Assembly (NCBI GenBank): GCA_034180455.1
Contig: JAXFOG010000033.1
Location: 1-64,000, forward strand
Direction: 5' to 3'
DNA from: JAAZPT01 sp034180455
GTDB lineage: Bacteria; Bacillota; Clostridia; Christensenellales; Aristaeellaceae
DNA length: 64,000 nt
A model generated the notes under the pieces. The model saw nothing but the letters and a program-made list of their open reading frames with translations, was not told the origin of the DNA and ran no database searches. The translations under genes were made by a program, and so were the position numbers. Positions 33,887 through 42,392 of this stretch are shown one piece after another. Each line of letters opens with the position of its first letter. Position 1 is the first letter of the stretch.

Positions 33887-35362
33887 TTATTTAGGAAGGT
33901 TACCATGTTTTTTTGAATATTCTAAAGAGTTTTTTGAAAATAACATTTCTAAAGCATAAACAATATGCATTCTAATATATTTTGGATCTACTATGTCATC
34001 TACTAGTCCGTTTTTAGCAGCGACGATTGATGATGCACATTTTTCTATATACTCTTGAGCTAATTCTTCTTTAGATTTTGATATTTCCGAATTACTTTCT
34101 TTTATTTTATCCTGCCATAACAACTGAATTGCAACTTCGGGTGATAATGCAGAAATTACGGCTTCAGGTAAAGCGTAAACAATGTCATTAAATTTTTTAC
34201 TAACTAAAGAAGCAAATACTTGCCCAATGGCATTTCCCATAACTATGGATATCTTTGGAACAGTTGCACTTGCATAGCTATAAACCAAATTTGCTTGTGA
34301 CTTAATAATTTCTTGCTGCGATTTAGTACAACCAATTGATAATCCTTTAGAATTCACAAAACTTATAATAGGGATATTAAAACTATCAGCTATGCTAATC
34401 ATCCTAGATGCTTTTTCTAATGCTTTAGGAGTTAAAACTCCGTTTGAATCATCATTATCAGAAATAATTAACATTACTGAGTGGCCACCAATTCTTGCTA
34501 AAGCTGTGCAAAGTGACTTGTCTATATGCTCGTAGAACTTAATATAAGAATTATTATCGCTAATTGAATCTAGTATTTCTTGAGCAGAACTACCATCATT
34601 TAATGAGGTTAATTGATTCAAATCCGTTCCAGCTATGTATTCTGGAATATCTGAGTTGCTGTCTGGCAAAAATGAAAGTATAAATTTAGCAACGCTGAAT
34701 GCGTTTTCTTCAGAGTCACACACAACTGATGCAAACAATTTATTATTTTCATTAATGGATTTTTTTACATCTTCAATTTTAGTGTCTGGACCCTCTGCGG
34801 CACATATTACTTGTGGACCAAACATTGAAATTTGAGATTTATTATCAATTGCAATAACAAAGTCGCAAAGCTGTGATAAAATGGCATTGCCTCCATAACA
34901 ATTTCCATTTACAACACATATTATTGGGCAAATACCACTAGCATTAGAAAGCGCAGCATACATTTCAGAGTACGCATCCATGGCGAATACGCCATTTTCC
35001 AAATCAACCCCAGCACTATCAAGAGATAGAATAATTGGAACTCCAGTTTCCATAGCAGATTTAACAACGCTTGAAAACTTTTTTGCTTGAAGATTTGACA
35101 CAGCTCCGTTGTTTAATTTAGAATTCTGCATAATCAGATAAGCAGGTCTATTGTTGACTGTACCAAAACCTGCTGTAAGTCCTGAAGTTTTATTATCTTC
35201 GGATAGCATTGAATACATCTCAACAAAACTGTTGCTATCAAGTATTAAGGGAATTCTATCTAGAACGTTTTCATTCGTTTCCGAACTGGATTCTTCAGAT
35301 GCTTTTCCTAGCAGTTTTTGCTTTTCCTGAAGAACTCTTTTTAAGTCTACATTACTTTTCAT
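33887..35362 (-). CDS. mmdA: Divergent biotin-dependent carboxyltransferase (MmdA/PccB-like)
   Basis: Protein of 491 residues with the two-half crotonase fold of acyl-CoA carboxyltransferases. The C-terminal half aligns well (SQANLVYSYASATVPKISIV, then ALSPEVAIQLLW). Both oxyanion-hole loops differ from the family: SGGARIQEG is replaced by SAGVDLENG (about 116-124) and DxPGFxPG by NSKGLSIG (337-344). The substrate, and even activity, are therefore uncertain. It heads the operon of OadG, biotin carrier and OadB, as in methylmalonyl-CoA or glutaconyl-CoA decarboxylases. The start is the ATG at 35362 with AAGGAG 6 bases upstream, not the ATG at 35413. Confidence 0.78.
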   Translation of the reverse strand: MKSNVDLKRVLQEKQKLLGKASEESSSETNENVLDRIPLILDSNSFVEMYSMLSEDNKTSGLTAGFGTVNNRPAYLIMQNSKLNNGAVSNLQAKKFSSVVKSAMETGVPIILSLDSAGVDLENGVFAMDAYSEMYAALSNASGICPIICVVNGNCYGGNAILSQLCDFVIAIDNKSQISMFGPQVICAAEGPDTKIEDVKKSINENNKLFASVVCDSEENAFSVAKFILSFLPDSNSDIPEYIAGTDLNQLTSLNDGSSAQEILDSISDNNSYIKFYEHIDKSLCTALARIGGHSVMLIISDNDDSNGVLTPKALEKASRMISIADSFNIPIISFVNSKGLSIGCTKSQQEIIKSQANLVYSYASATVPKISIVMGNAIGQVFASLVSKKFNDIVYALPEAVISALSPEVAIQLLWQDKIKESNSEISKSKEELAQEYIEKCASSIVAAKNGLVDDIVDPKYIRMHIVYALEMLFSKNSLEYSKKHGNLPK

Positions 35363-35401
35363 TAAATTCTCCTTTTGATTATTTATAAATACAAAAATTG
35401 T

Positions 35402-35429
35402 TTTATAGTACATGTATATTAAATCACAA
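35402..35429 (-). promoter_or_regulatory. Candidate promoter of the decarboxylase operon
   Basis: On minus, -35 TTGTGA (35424-35429), 16-base spacer, -10 TATAAA (35402-35407). Confidence 0.5.
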
Positions 35430-35549
35430 TTTTAATAAAATCTCAATTTTTTTTGGCACTATATTCTATCTTATACTGTATAATAATAAATATAAAAGTT
35501 TATATTGAATTTTTATACACAATATGTTAATATTATTTAGGGTGTATTA

Positions 35550-36392
35550 ATGAGCACAAATATTTATCTTTATGCTTTTAGTAATAAAAGCAAAATTACT
35601 GAAGAAATAATTTTTATTTATAAGAACCTTTTTAATGAAGGTTTTAAAATAAGCGCTTCATTGTGGATATGTGAGCTTTTAAAAGAAGAATTATCAGTTG
35701 ATATTTCTTCAAAGCTTTCTTCTGATGATATTATTATTTCAATTGGTGGAGACGGAACTCTTCTTAGAGCTTCAAAGTTAGCCTGTGGTCATGGTAACGC
35801 TCTGCTTGGAATAAATTCTGGTAAATTAGGATTTCTTACTGAATTTGATTTAAAAAACATTAGATCCTATACTAGTTTAATAAAAAATAAAAATTATTCT
35901 ATCGAACATAGAAAACTAATAAAAGTTCAGTATAAAAATGCTTGTGAGTATGCTTTAAATGATGTTGTAATATATAGAGGCGGTTTTTCTAAGTTAATTA
36001 ATATTTCCGTACATAATTCTGATGGACTTATAACAAGCTGTGTATCGGATGGTATTATAATTTCGACGCCAACAGGGTCAACTGCATACTCATTATCTGC
36101 TGGAGGTCCTATAGTTAGTCCTGATGTTAATTGTCTTATTATTACTCCAATTTGTGCTCATTCTCTTATGCATAGATCAATCTGTGTATCTAATGAACAA
36201 GACTTAACTATCAGCATAAGTAGTGTTGTTTCAAAGAATTGTCAGTTAATAATAGATGGAAGTATTAAAGAGAGTATTGCATCTGGAGATAATGTAACAG
36301 TATCAAATACTAATAAATATTTGAAATTAATAAGATTTAAAAATAATAATTTTTTTGATAAAGTTAAAAATAAGTTATCAGAATGGAAGTAA
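35550..36392 (+). CDS. nadK: NAD kinase
   Basis: ATP- or polyphosphate-dependent enzyme that makes NADP from NAD. It has 280 residues. GGDGT lies in IIISIGGDGTLLRASKLA near residue 69, with GKLGFLTE, NDVVIYRGG and TPTGSTAYSLSAGGPIVSP, the complete NadK signature set. Only a weak AGGGTG precedes the ATG. It is followed after two bases by argR, a conserved Firmicutes order (nadK-argR-recN). Confidence 0.95.
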   Translation: MSTNIYLYAFSNKSKITEEIIFIYKNLFNEGFKISASLWICELLKEELSVDISSKLSSDDIIISIGGDGTLLRASKLACGHGNALLGINSGKLGFLTEFDLKNIRSYTSLIKNKNYSIEHRKLIKVQYKNACEYALNDVVIYRGGFSKLINISVHNSDGLITSCVSDGIIISTPTGSTAYSLSAGGPIVSPDVNCLIITPICAHSLMHRSICVSNEQDLTISISSVVSKNCQLIIDGSIKESIASGDNVTVSNTNKYLKLIRFKNNNFFDKVKNKLSEWK

Positions 36393-36394
36393 TT

Positions 36395-36847
36395 ATGAGA
36401 AACAACAGACAAACATTGATTTTAAACTTAATTAAAGAAAAAGATATTGAAACACAAGATGAACTTGCTGAGGAACTAAGAAAGCTTAATGTTAATGTTA
36501 CCCAAGCTACTATTTCAAGAGATATTAAAAGTCTTAGACTTATTAAGTCTATGACGAAAAACGGTAAATATAAATATGCAACTAGTGAAAACGATAATTA
36601 TGCCCTTTCAGATAAATTGATTAGAATATTTGCTGAATCAGTATTATCAATTGACTCATCCAATAATATTATTGTTTTAAAAACAATATTTGGAAGTGCT
36701 AAGGTTGCAAGCGAAGCAGTAGATAGCATGCATTGGCCAGAAATACTAGGTACTGTTGCTGGTGACAACACAATAGTATTAGTAATCAGAAATGAAGAAG
36801 AAGTTCCACAAGTAATTGAAAAGTTAAATCATCTTAAGCAACAATAG
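36395..36847 (+). CDS. argR: Arginine repressor ArgR/AhrC
   Basis: Hexameric arginine-responsive regulator of 150 residues. The N-terminal winged helix carries TQDELAEELRKLNVNVTQAT and the conserved ISRDIKSLRLIK. The C-terminal arginine-binding domain ends with LGTVAGDNTIVLVIRN. The preferred start is the ATG at 36395, preceded by GGAAG at 5 bases; an ATG at 36383 overlaps nadK. No arginine biosynthesis genes occur in this window. Confidence 0.93.
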   Translation: MRNNRQTLILNLIKEKDIETQDELAEELRKLNVNVTQATISRDIKSLRLIKSMTKNGKYKYATSENDNYALSDKLIRIFAESVLSIDSSNNIIVLKTIFGSAKVASEAVDSMHWPEILGTVAGDNTIVLVIRNEEEVPQVIEKLNHLKQQ

Positions 36848-36849
36848 CC

Positions 36850-36878
36850 TTGCAAATACACAAGCAAATACTTATAAT
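36850..36878 (+). promoter_or_regulatory. Promoter of the recN-cdaA operon
   Basis: -35 TTGCAA at 36850-36855, 17-base spacer, perfect -10 TATAAT at 36873-36878, directly after the argR stop. Confidence 0.8.
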
Positions 36879-36911
36879 AATCTTGTATAATGTATTTGGA
36901 GTAACATCGTA

Positions 36912-38615
36912 ATGCTTCTTTCTCTTAAGATTAAAAATATAGCTCTTATTGATAAAATGCAAATAGATTTTGGTAATGGTTTTCATGTGTTAACTGGTGA
37001 AACGGGAGCTGGAAAATCAATTATTGTTGATGCATTAAATTTAATTGTTGGTGGAAGAGCAGACAAGTCTCTGATTAGATCGTCTTGTGACTTTGCACTT
37101 GTGGAAGCCACAGTGTCTATCAATAACTTACCAGAAGTAAAGGCAATTCTTGATAGAGAGATGATTTCTTATGAAGGAAACATCATTAATGTTTATAGAA
37201 AAATAAGCACGAGTGGTAGAAATCTTTGCAGAATATGTGGGGAACCTGTTCCTTTGCACATACTCAAAGAGCTCATGGATAATGTCATCGATATTCTTGG
37301 ACAACATTCTAGTATTGTTTTGCTTGAAGAAGGAAGACAACTCAAGGTGATTGATAATTTTGGAGGCAGTGATCATTTTGTTAAGCTACAGGATGTTAAT
37401 CAAAAATATTCTGAATGGTATGAGGCAAGTGTAAAACTAAAAAAACTTATAAATATTAGTAAAGAAAAAGAACTACTTTATGATAAGGTTTATAAGGAAT
37501 TAGAGGAGCTTGATAATGCAAAGATAAGAGATGGCGAAGAAGATGAATTATATAATAGACGATTATCTTTGCAGGATTCTTTAAAGATAAGAAATGCTTT
37601 AAAAACATCATATTATAATTTATATGGCTTTGCAGATAGTGATTCAGTTTTACAAAAATTGAAAGATTGCGTTGATGAGTTTCAAAACATAAAAGATTTA
37701 AATAAGAATTATGAGCGTATCTATAATAGTTTGAATTCATCCTATTATGAGATTGAAAACAATTTGTTTGAAATTAGAGATTATCGAGATAATCTTAACT
37801 TTGATGAAACCGAAGAAGTTGAAATTTCTGAAAGAATAGAACTTATAAAAAGACTAAAGAGAAAATATGGTTCTAGCTACGAGGAAATACATAAAAAACA
37901 TAAAGACTTACAAGCCAAAATGGATAAATATACTTCTCTTGATGAGAATATAAGCGTTGCTGAAAAAAATTATAAAGAGAGTCTTAATTCTTATAGAGAA
38001 GCTTCTCAAGAATTATCATTATCAAGAAAAGCAATTGCTATAAAATTTGGAAAGAAGATATGTGATCAACTTCATAGTTTAGGTATGGCTGATGCAATAT
38101 TTAAAATTGAAGTTTTAGAGGACAAGAAACTAAAGCCACAAAGCAACGGTAACGATACTGTTATTTTTACATTTTCATCAAATAAAGGAGAGCCGTTAAA
38201 ACCCATTGCTGATGCTGCTTCAGGAGGAGAACTTTCTAGAATAATGTTGGCTATAAAAACAATTGAAGCAGATAAGAATAAAATTCCTTGCCTGATTTTT
38301 GATGAAGTAGATACTGGCATTAGTGGTAGAGCAGCTCAAATTGTTGCTGAAAAAATTGCTTATATTTCTAAGTTTAGGCAAGTGTTTGCAGTAAGTCATT
38401 TGGCACAAATTGCCTGTATGGCAGATTTACATTTTTTTGTGAGTAAATCTGATAAAGATACTAGAACTGTTACCAACATAGAATTACTAAACAATATCAA
38501 TAGACGAAATGAGATAGCTAGGTTGTTAGGATTAGTAAAAAATAATGAGAATACCGCACTGGAACATGCAGATAATATGTTGTCTGCTGCTTCAGATTTT
38601 AAAAATGCATTGTAG
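36912..38615 (+). CDS. recN: DNA repair protein RecN
   Basis: SMC-like ATPase of 567 residues that holds broken DNA ends. Walker A GETGAGKS (30-37) is followed by a long coiled coil (about 150-370), the ABC signature DAASGGELSRIMLAIK near residue 436 and Walker B IFDEVDTGISGRAAQIVAEK. GGAG is 10 bases before the ATG. It is first gene of the unit recN-cdaA-cdaR-small membrane protein-RNA methylase. Confidence 0.95.
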   Translation: MLLSLKIKNIALIDKMQIDFGNGFHVLTGETGAGKSIIVDALNLIVGGRADKSLIRSSCDFALVEATVSINNLPEVKAILDREMISYEGNIINVYRKISTSGRNLCRICGEPVPLHILKELMDNVIDILGQHSSIVLLEEGRQLKVIDNFGGSDHFVKLQDVNQKYSEWYEASVKLKKLINISKEKELLYDKVYKELEELDNAKIRDGEEDELYNRRLSLQDSLKIRNALKTSYYNLYGFADSDSVLQKLKDCVDEFQNIKDLNKNYERIYNSLNSSYYEIENNLFEIRDYRDNLNFDETEEVEISERIELIKRLKRKYGSSYEEIHKKHKDLQAKMDKYTSLDENISVAEKNYKESLNSYREASQELSLSRKAIAIKFGKKICDQLHSLGMADAIFKIEVLEDKKLKPQSNGNDTVIFTFSSNKGEPLKPIADAASGGELSRIMLAIKTIEADKNKIPCLIFDEVDTGISGRAAQIVAEKIAYISKFRQVFAVSHLAQIACMADLHFFVSKSDKDTRTVTNIELLNNINRRNEIARLLGLVKNNENTALEHADNMLSAASDFKNAL

Positions 38616-38623
38616 GAGCAATA

Positions 38624-39481
38624 ATGGGAAATTTACAGACAATTTTTGAAAATGCTATATGGAATATATTTAATACATTGTCTATTATTGATTTCATTGA
38701 CATTTTACTTGTTGCATTTATTATATATAACATTATTCTTATTATTAAAGAATCGCGTGCTGTGACCCTATTAGCTGGCATATCTTTTATCGTTGTCTTT
38801 ACTTTTTTGAGTAATTTGTTTGGTCTTAAATCATTAAACTGGATGCTTCGTGGTGTTCTGAATAATGGTGTATTAGTAATGGTCATTTTATTTAGTTCAG
38901 AAATAAGAAAAGTAATTGAGCAACTTGGCCTTGTAGCTTTCAAAGATAGTGCAAGACTACAAAAAGATGATTCTGATAGTTATATTGTCGATAGTATAGT
39001 AGATTGCTGTATCAATTTATCTAAGCGAAGGGTTGGAGCTCTTATTGTATTTGAACAAAAAATGACAATGAATGATGTTGCAAAAACTGGAACATACCTT
39101 AATGCAGAAATATCATCAGGACTAATTGAAAATATTTTTGAACCTAATACTCCATTACACGATGGTGCTGTTATTATTCGTGGAGATAAAATACTTGCTG
39201 CTTCTTGTATTTTAACTCTAACCCAAAGTGACAAGATTAATAAAGAACTTGGGACAAGACATAGAGCAGCAATTGGAATATCTGAGCAAAGTGATGCAAT
39301 AGCTTTAATTGTTTCAGAAGAAACTGGAGTAATTTCAATTGCTGAAAAAGGAAAACTTGAACGTCATCTAGATAGAGAACTATTACAGACAAAATTAAGA
39401 GATCTATATTCTTATAAAGAAGTAAATACATTAAAAAAACTATTTAGCAGAAATTCCACAAGGAAAAATAAAGATGAGTAA
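38624..39481 (+). CDS. cdaA: Membrane diadenylate cyclase CdaA
   Basis: Makes the second messenger c-di-AMP from two ATP; controls potassium, osmolyte and cell-wall balance. It has 285 residues. Three membrane helices (about 22-92) are followed by the DAC domain with catalytic DGA (180-182 in PLHDGAVII) and RHR (212-214 in GTRHRAAIG). GGAG overlaps the recN stop, suggesting coupling. It overlaps cdaR by 8 bases. The usual third partner glmM is not next to it. Confidence 0.95.
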   Translation: MGNLQTIFENAIWNIFNTLSIIDFIDILLVAFIIYNIILIIKESRAVTLLAGISFIVVFTFLSNLFGLKSLNWMLRGVLNNGVLVMVILFSSEIRKVIEQLGLVAFKDSARLQKDDSDSYIVDSIVDCCINLSKRRVGALIVFEQKMTMNDVAKTGTYLNAEISSGLIENIFEPNTPLHDGAVIIRGDKILAASCILTLTQSDKINKELGTRHRAAIGISEQSDAIALIVSEETGVISIAEKGKLERHLDRELLQTKLRDLYSYKEVNTLKKLFSRNSTRKNKDE

Positions 39482-40808
39482 TTTAGAAGAAACAAGTAAA
39501 AAGAATAATTTCCAAATTTTTTTAAAAGTAATTAAATCTGTTTTAGTAAAGAACTTTGGCTATAAAATATTATCTTTTATTATTGCACTTGTTGTTTGGG
39601 CAGGATTAGTTTCCCAAGCTCCAAACATTATCAGAGAGAAGAAATTTGACAATGTATATTTGACAGTTACAGGTTCAGATACATTGAGACGAAATGGGTT
39701 AATTGTTACAACTGATTTAAATAAAAAGCCATTAATTGCTAGTTTTTCTGCAAACGTTCCTCAAATGCAATATCAAAATGCAAAATACTCACATTACTTG
39801 CCAAAAATAGATTTATCTGGAATAAAAGAACCTGGAACTGTTAAAATTCCTGTAACTACAAGCTCGAGTTTGACTTATGGTGAAGTTACTAACATTACTC
39901 CTTCTTCAGTAGAATTAAATGTAGATACATATTTAACACAGTATCGAATTCCTGTTCAATATGAAAAAAAGGGAGAATTTAATGACGGCTTTTACTGTAC
40001 AGATCCGTATTTAGATCCAATGACTATTCGCGTTAGTGGGCCTGCCAATTCTGTTAAAAATGTTGCTAAAGCAATAGTTGTTGTTGATGTTGCTAAATAT
40101 CCGAAAAAAGAGGGGGTCATTAAGACGTCTTCTCATTTCAAATTGGTAGATCAATCTGGAAATGAAATAAAAGATAAACTTATTGAGGTAACAAGTGACT
40201 CAATAAGCATAAAAAATATTCTTGTAACGCAACATCAATATAAAATGAAAACATATAATGTTGCTGCAAACAGTTTAATTCATGGTGAAGTACAAGAAGG
40301 CTATTATATTAAAAGTATTAAGATGAATCCTTCAATAATATTTTTAGCAGGAAATTCTGAACTACTTGATAATATGGAAAATCTCTATGCGGACGAGAAT
40401 ATCGATGTAAGTAATAGGCGAAATAGTTTAATAAAAAATATTAAGCTAAATATTCCAAATGAAGTTGTATATGCTAGTGCACGCTCTGTAATGGTGGATA
40501 TTGATATTGAACCAGTAATAAAAGAAAAAATCTATAAAAATATACCTATTAATTTAATTGGCAAAAAAGACAATTTATCCTATAACTTAGAGTCTAAAAC
40601 AATAGATGTTACAATTAATGAACAAATAAACATTTTAAACAGTATAAAAGAATCAAATATTACAGCGTATAACGATGTTTCAAATTTGAAAGTTGGGATT
40701 TATTATATAGAACCAAAAATAGAATTAAGTAATAGTATGGTTTTATCAAATAATTTTAAAAACGATTATGTTCCCAATAAAATTAAACTAGTGATTGAGG
40801 AAAAGTAA
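39474..40808 (+). CDS. cdaR: CdaA regulatory protein CdaR (YbbR domains)
   Basis: Extracytoplasmic regulator of the diadenylate cyclase. It has 444 residues: a short cytoplasmic N-terminus, one membrane anchor (YKILSFIIALVVWAGLV near 33-49), then about four YbbR repeats, with recurring FxxVxLTVTG and VSGPANSVKN-type strands. AAGGA lies 9 bases before the ATG, inside the cdaA end. The overlap with cdaA is the conserved arrangement. Confidence 0.92.
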   Translation: MSNLEETSKKNNFQIFLKVIKSVLVKNFGYKILSFIIALVVWAGLVSQAPNIIREKKFDNVYLTVTGSDTLRRNGLIVTTDLNKKPLIASFSANVPQMQYQNAKYSHYLPKIDLSGIKEPGTVKIPVTTSSSLTYGEVTNITPSSVELNVDTYLTQYRIPVQYEKKGEFNDGFYCTDPYLDPMTIRVSGPANSVKNVAKAIVVVDVAKYPKKEGVIKTSSHFKLVDQSGNEIKDKLIEVTSDSISIKNILVTQHQYKMKTYNVAANSLIHGEVQEGYYIKSIKMNPSIIFLAGNSELLDNMENLYADENIDVSNRRNSLIKNIKLNIPNEVVYASARSVMVDIDIEPVIKEKIYKNIPINLIGKKDNLSYNLESKTIDVTINEQINILNSIKESNITAYNDVSNLKVGIYYIEPKIELSNSMVLSNNFKNDYVPNKIKLVIEEK

Positions 40809-40809
40809 T

Positions 40810-41049
40810 ATGAGTGGTTTTTCTAAAGTATTTTTATCTTTATTTTTGGTTTGGATTAAAAAGGCACTTAATGCAATATGGGATTTTTTTAGTAATTCTG
40901 ATTCCTTCTCCTTTTTTAACTTTATTGTTTTGCATTGGAAAATCATGGCTTTTATTCTGATTATTATAGGAGTTGTTGTCGACTGGTTGCTTTATATTGC
41001 AAGATGGCGACCATATTATGTCTGGTTTGGAAAAAAGAATAAAAAGTGA
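40810..41049 (+). CDS. Small membrane protein in the c-di-AMP operon
   Basis: I do not recognise this 79-residue protein. It has an amphipathic N-terminal helix (FLSLFLVWIKKALNAIWDFF), one clear membrane helix (about 44-62, IMAFILIIIGVVVDWLLYI) and a basic tail with RWRPYYVWFGKKNKK. The ATG is one base after the cdaR stop with GAGG 9 bases upstream, and its stop overlaps the next start (GTGA), so it is firmly inside the operon. A link to c-di-AMP signalling or the envelope is inferred from position only. Confidence 0.75.
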   Translation: MSGFSKVFLSLFLVWIKKALNAIWDFFSNSDSFSFFNFIVLHWKIMAFILIIIGVVVDWLLYIARWRPYYVWFGKKNKK

Positions 41050-42392
41050 TTGATTTAACATTACCATATTTTCGGTATATAAAAGAAAACTATAGTGAAG
41101 ATACATTTAATAAATATATAGAATGTATAACACAAGAAAATTATAAATGTGCTAGAATAAACACATTAAAAAAAGATTGTTCAAATCAAATTTTTAATAG
41201 CAATAAAAAACTAACCATAGAGAATGCTTATTATATAGATAATGAGATAAACTGGGGTAACTTAATATATCACGAACTTGGTGCTTTTTATATACAAGAA
41301 CCAAGTGCGATGGCACCAGTAAAAGCATTAGATCCAACCTTTGATGCTAAAATTCTTGATTTATGTGCTGCTCCTGGAAGCAAATCCACACAAATTGCAG
41401 TAAATATGAAGAACTCAGGCTTACTCGTTTGTAATGAGATAAATAGAGGGAGAGCGCAAATTCTATACGAAAATATAAAAAGACTAGGGATACAAAATTC
41501 CGTTGTGGTTAGTATGCATCCAAAACAATTAGAGAAATATTTTAATGAATATTTTGATTTGATTTTAGTAGATGCTCCTTGTTCAGGTGAGGGAATGTTT
41601 AGAAAATATCCTGATACTATTCAGAATTGGACAATAGAAAATGTTAATGCATGTGCTTTAAGGCAATATGAAATTTTAAATAGCGCAATAAGAATGCTCA
41701 AACCTGGCGGTAATATAATTTATTCTACTTGCACTTTAAATAAAATCGAGAATGAGCATAACATAGATAGACTTATTGAAAACAAAAACCTAATATATAA
41801 AGATTTCAAATTAAATGATATGTATAATTCAAAATATGGTATGCTTAAGCTCACCCCATTAAACTTTGAGGGTGAGGGTCAATTTATTGCAAAGATTCAT
41901 AAAATAAACTCAATATGTTCCAATGAATGCAAGAAAAAGAGTAATGATAAACTAAGAAAACCAACGAAGATAGAGCTAGAGAAATTTACAGATTTTTGCA
42001 AAGATAATAATATTAAAAAATTTTATCCTAATTATGTATATAATGATATTTTAATGCAAATACCCGATATTGATATTAATATACTATCTAATATAAATGT
42101 TATTAATGCTGGATTAAGACTTGGAGAGATAAAATATAATATGTTTGTTCCTGATTTTAGTTTTGCAAGAGGAATAAACAATTTAAAAGAAATAAAAAAT
42201 ATAGAATTAAACCTTGAACAAGCTATTAAGTATATTGAAGGGGAAAGCGTAGAAGCAAAAGATTGCAACTATGAGGGCTTTGTTTTACTTAGCTATGATG
42301 GATACTCAATAGCATGGGGGAAAATAAAAAATGGGATAATAAAAAATCATTATCCCAAAAACATTAGAAAAAAATTATTTAATCATATTTAA
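41046..42392 (+). CDS. rsmF: RsmB/RsmF-family rRNA m5C methyltransferase
   Basis: SAM-dependent RNA cytosine-5 methyltransferase of 448 residues. An N-terminal fragment is followed by the Rossmann domain with ILDLCAAPGSKSTQIAVNMK, the motif IV LILVDAPCSGEGMFRKYPD with its catalytic-site cysteine, and motif VI IIYSTCTLNKIENE with the second cysteine. The C-terminal 150 residues form the RsmF-like extension with a PUA-type end. The start codon is GTG, overlapping the preceding stop by four bases. Which rRNA base is modified is not known. Its end overlaps ligA. Confidence 0.9.
   Translation: MIDLTLPYFRYIKENYSEDTFNKYIECITQENYKCARINTLKKDCSNQIFNSNKKLTIENAYYIDNEINWGNLIYHELGAFYIQEPSAMAPVKALDPTFDAKILDLCAAPGSKSTQIAVNMKNSGLLVCNEINRGRAQILYENIKRLGIQNSVVVSMHPKQLEKYFNEYFDLILVDAPCSGEGMFRKYPDTIQNWTIENVNACALRQYEILNSAIRMLKPGGNIIYSTCTLNKIENEHNIDRLIENKNLIYKDFKLNDMYNSKYGMLKLTPLNFEGEGQFIAKIHKINSICSNECKKKSNDKLRKPTKIELEKFTDFCKDNNIKKFYPNYVYNDILMQIPDIDINILSNINVINAGLRLGEIKYNMFVPDFSFARGINNLKEIKNIELNLEQAIKYIEGESVEAKDCNYEGFVLLSYDGYSIAWGKIKNGIIKNHYPKNIRKKLFNHI
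42321..42356 (-). terminator. ligA-operon terminator inside the facing gene
   Basis: GGGATAAT (42333-42340) and ATTATCCC (42349-42356) form a perfect 8-bp stem. On minus it is followed by ATTTTTTATTTT. It lies downstream of the ligA stop but inside the last codons of the plus-strand methyltransferase gene. Confidence 0.75.
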
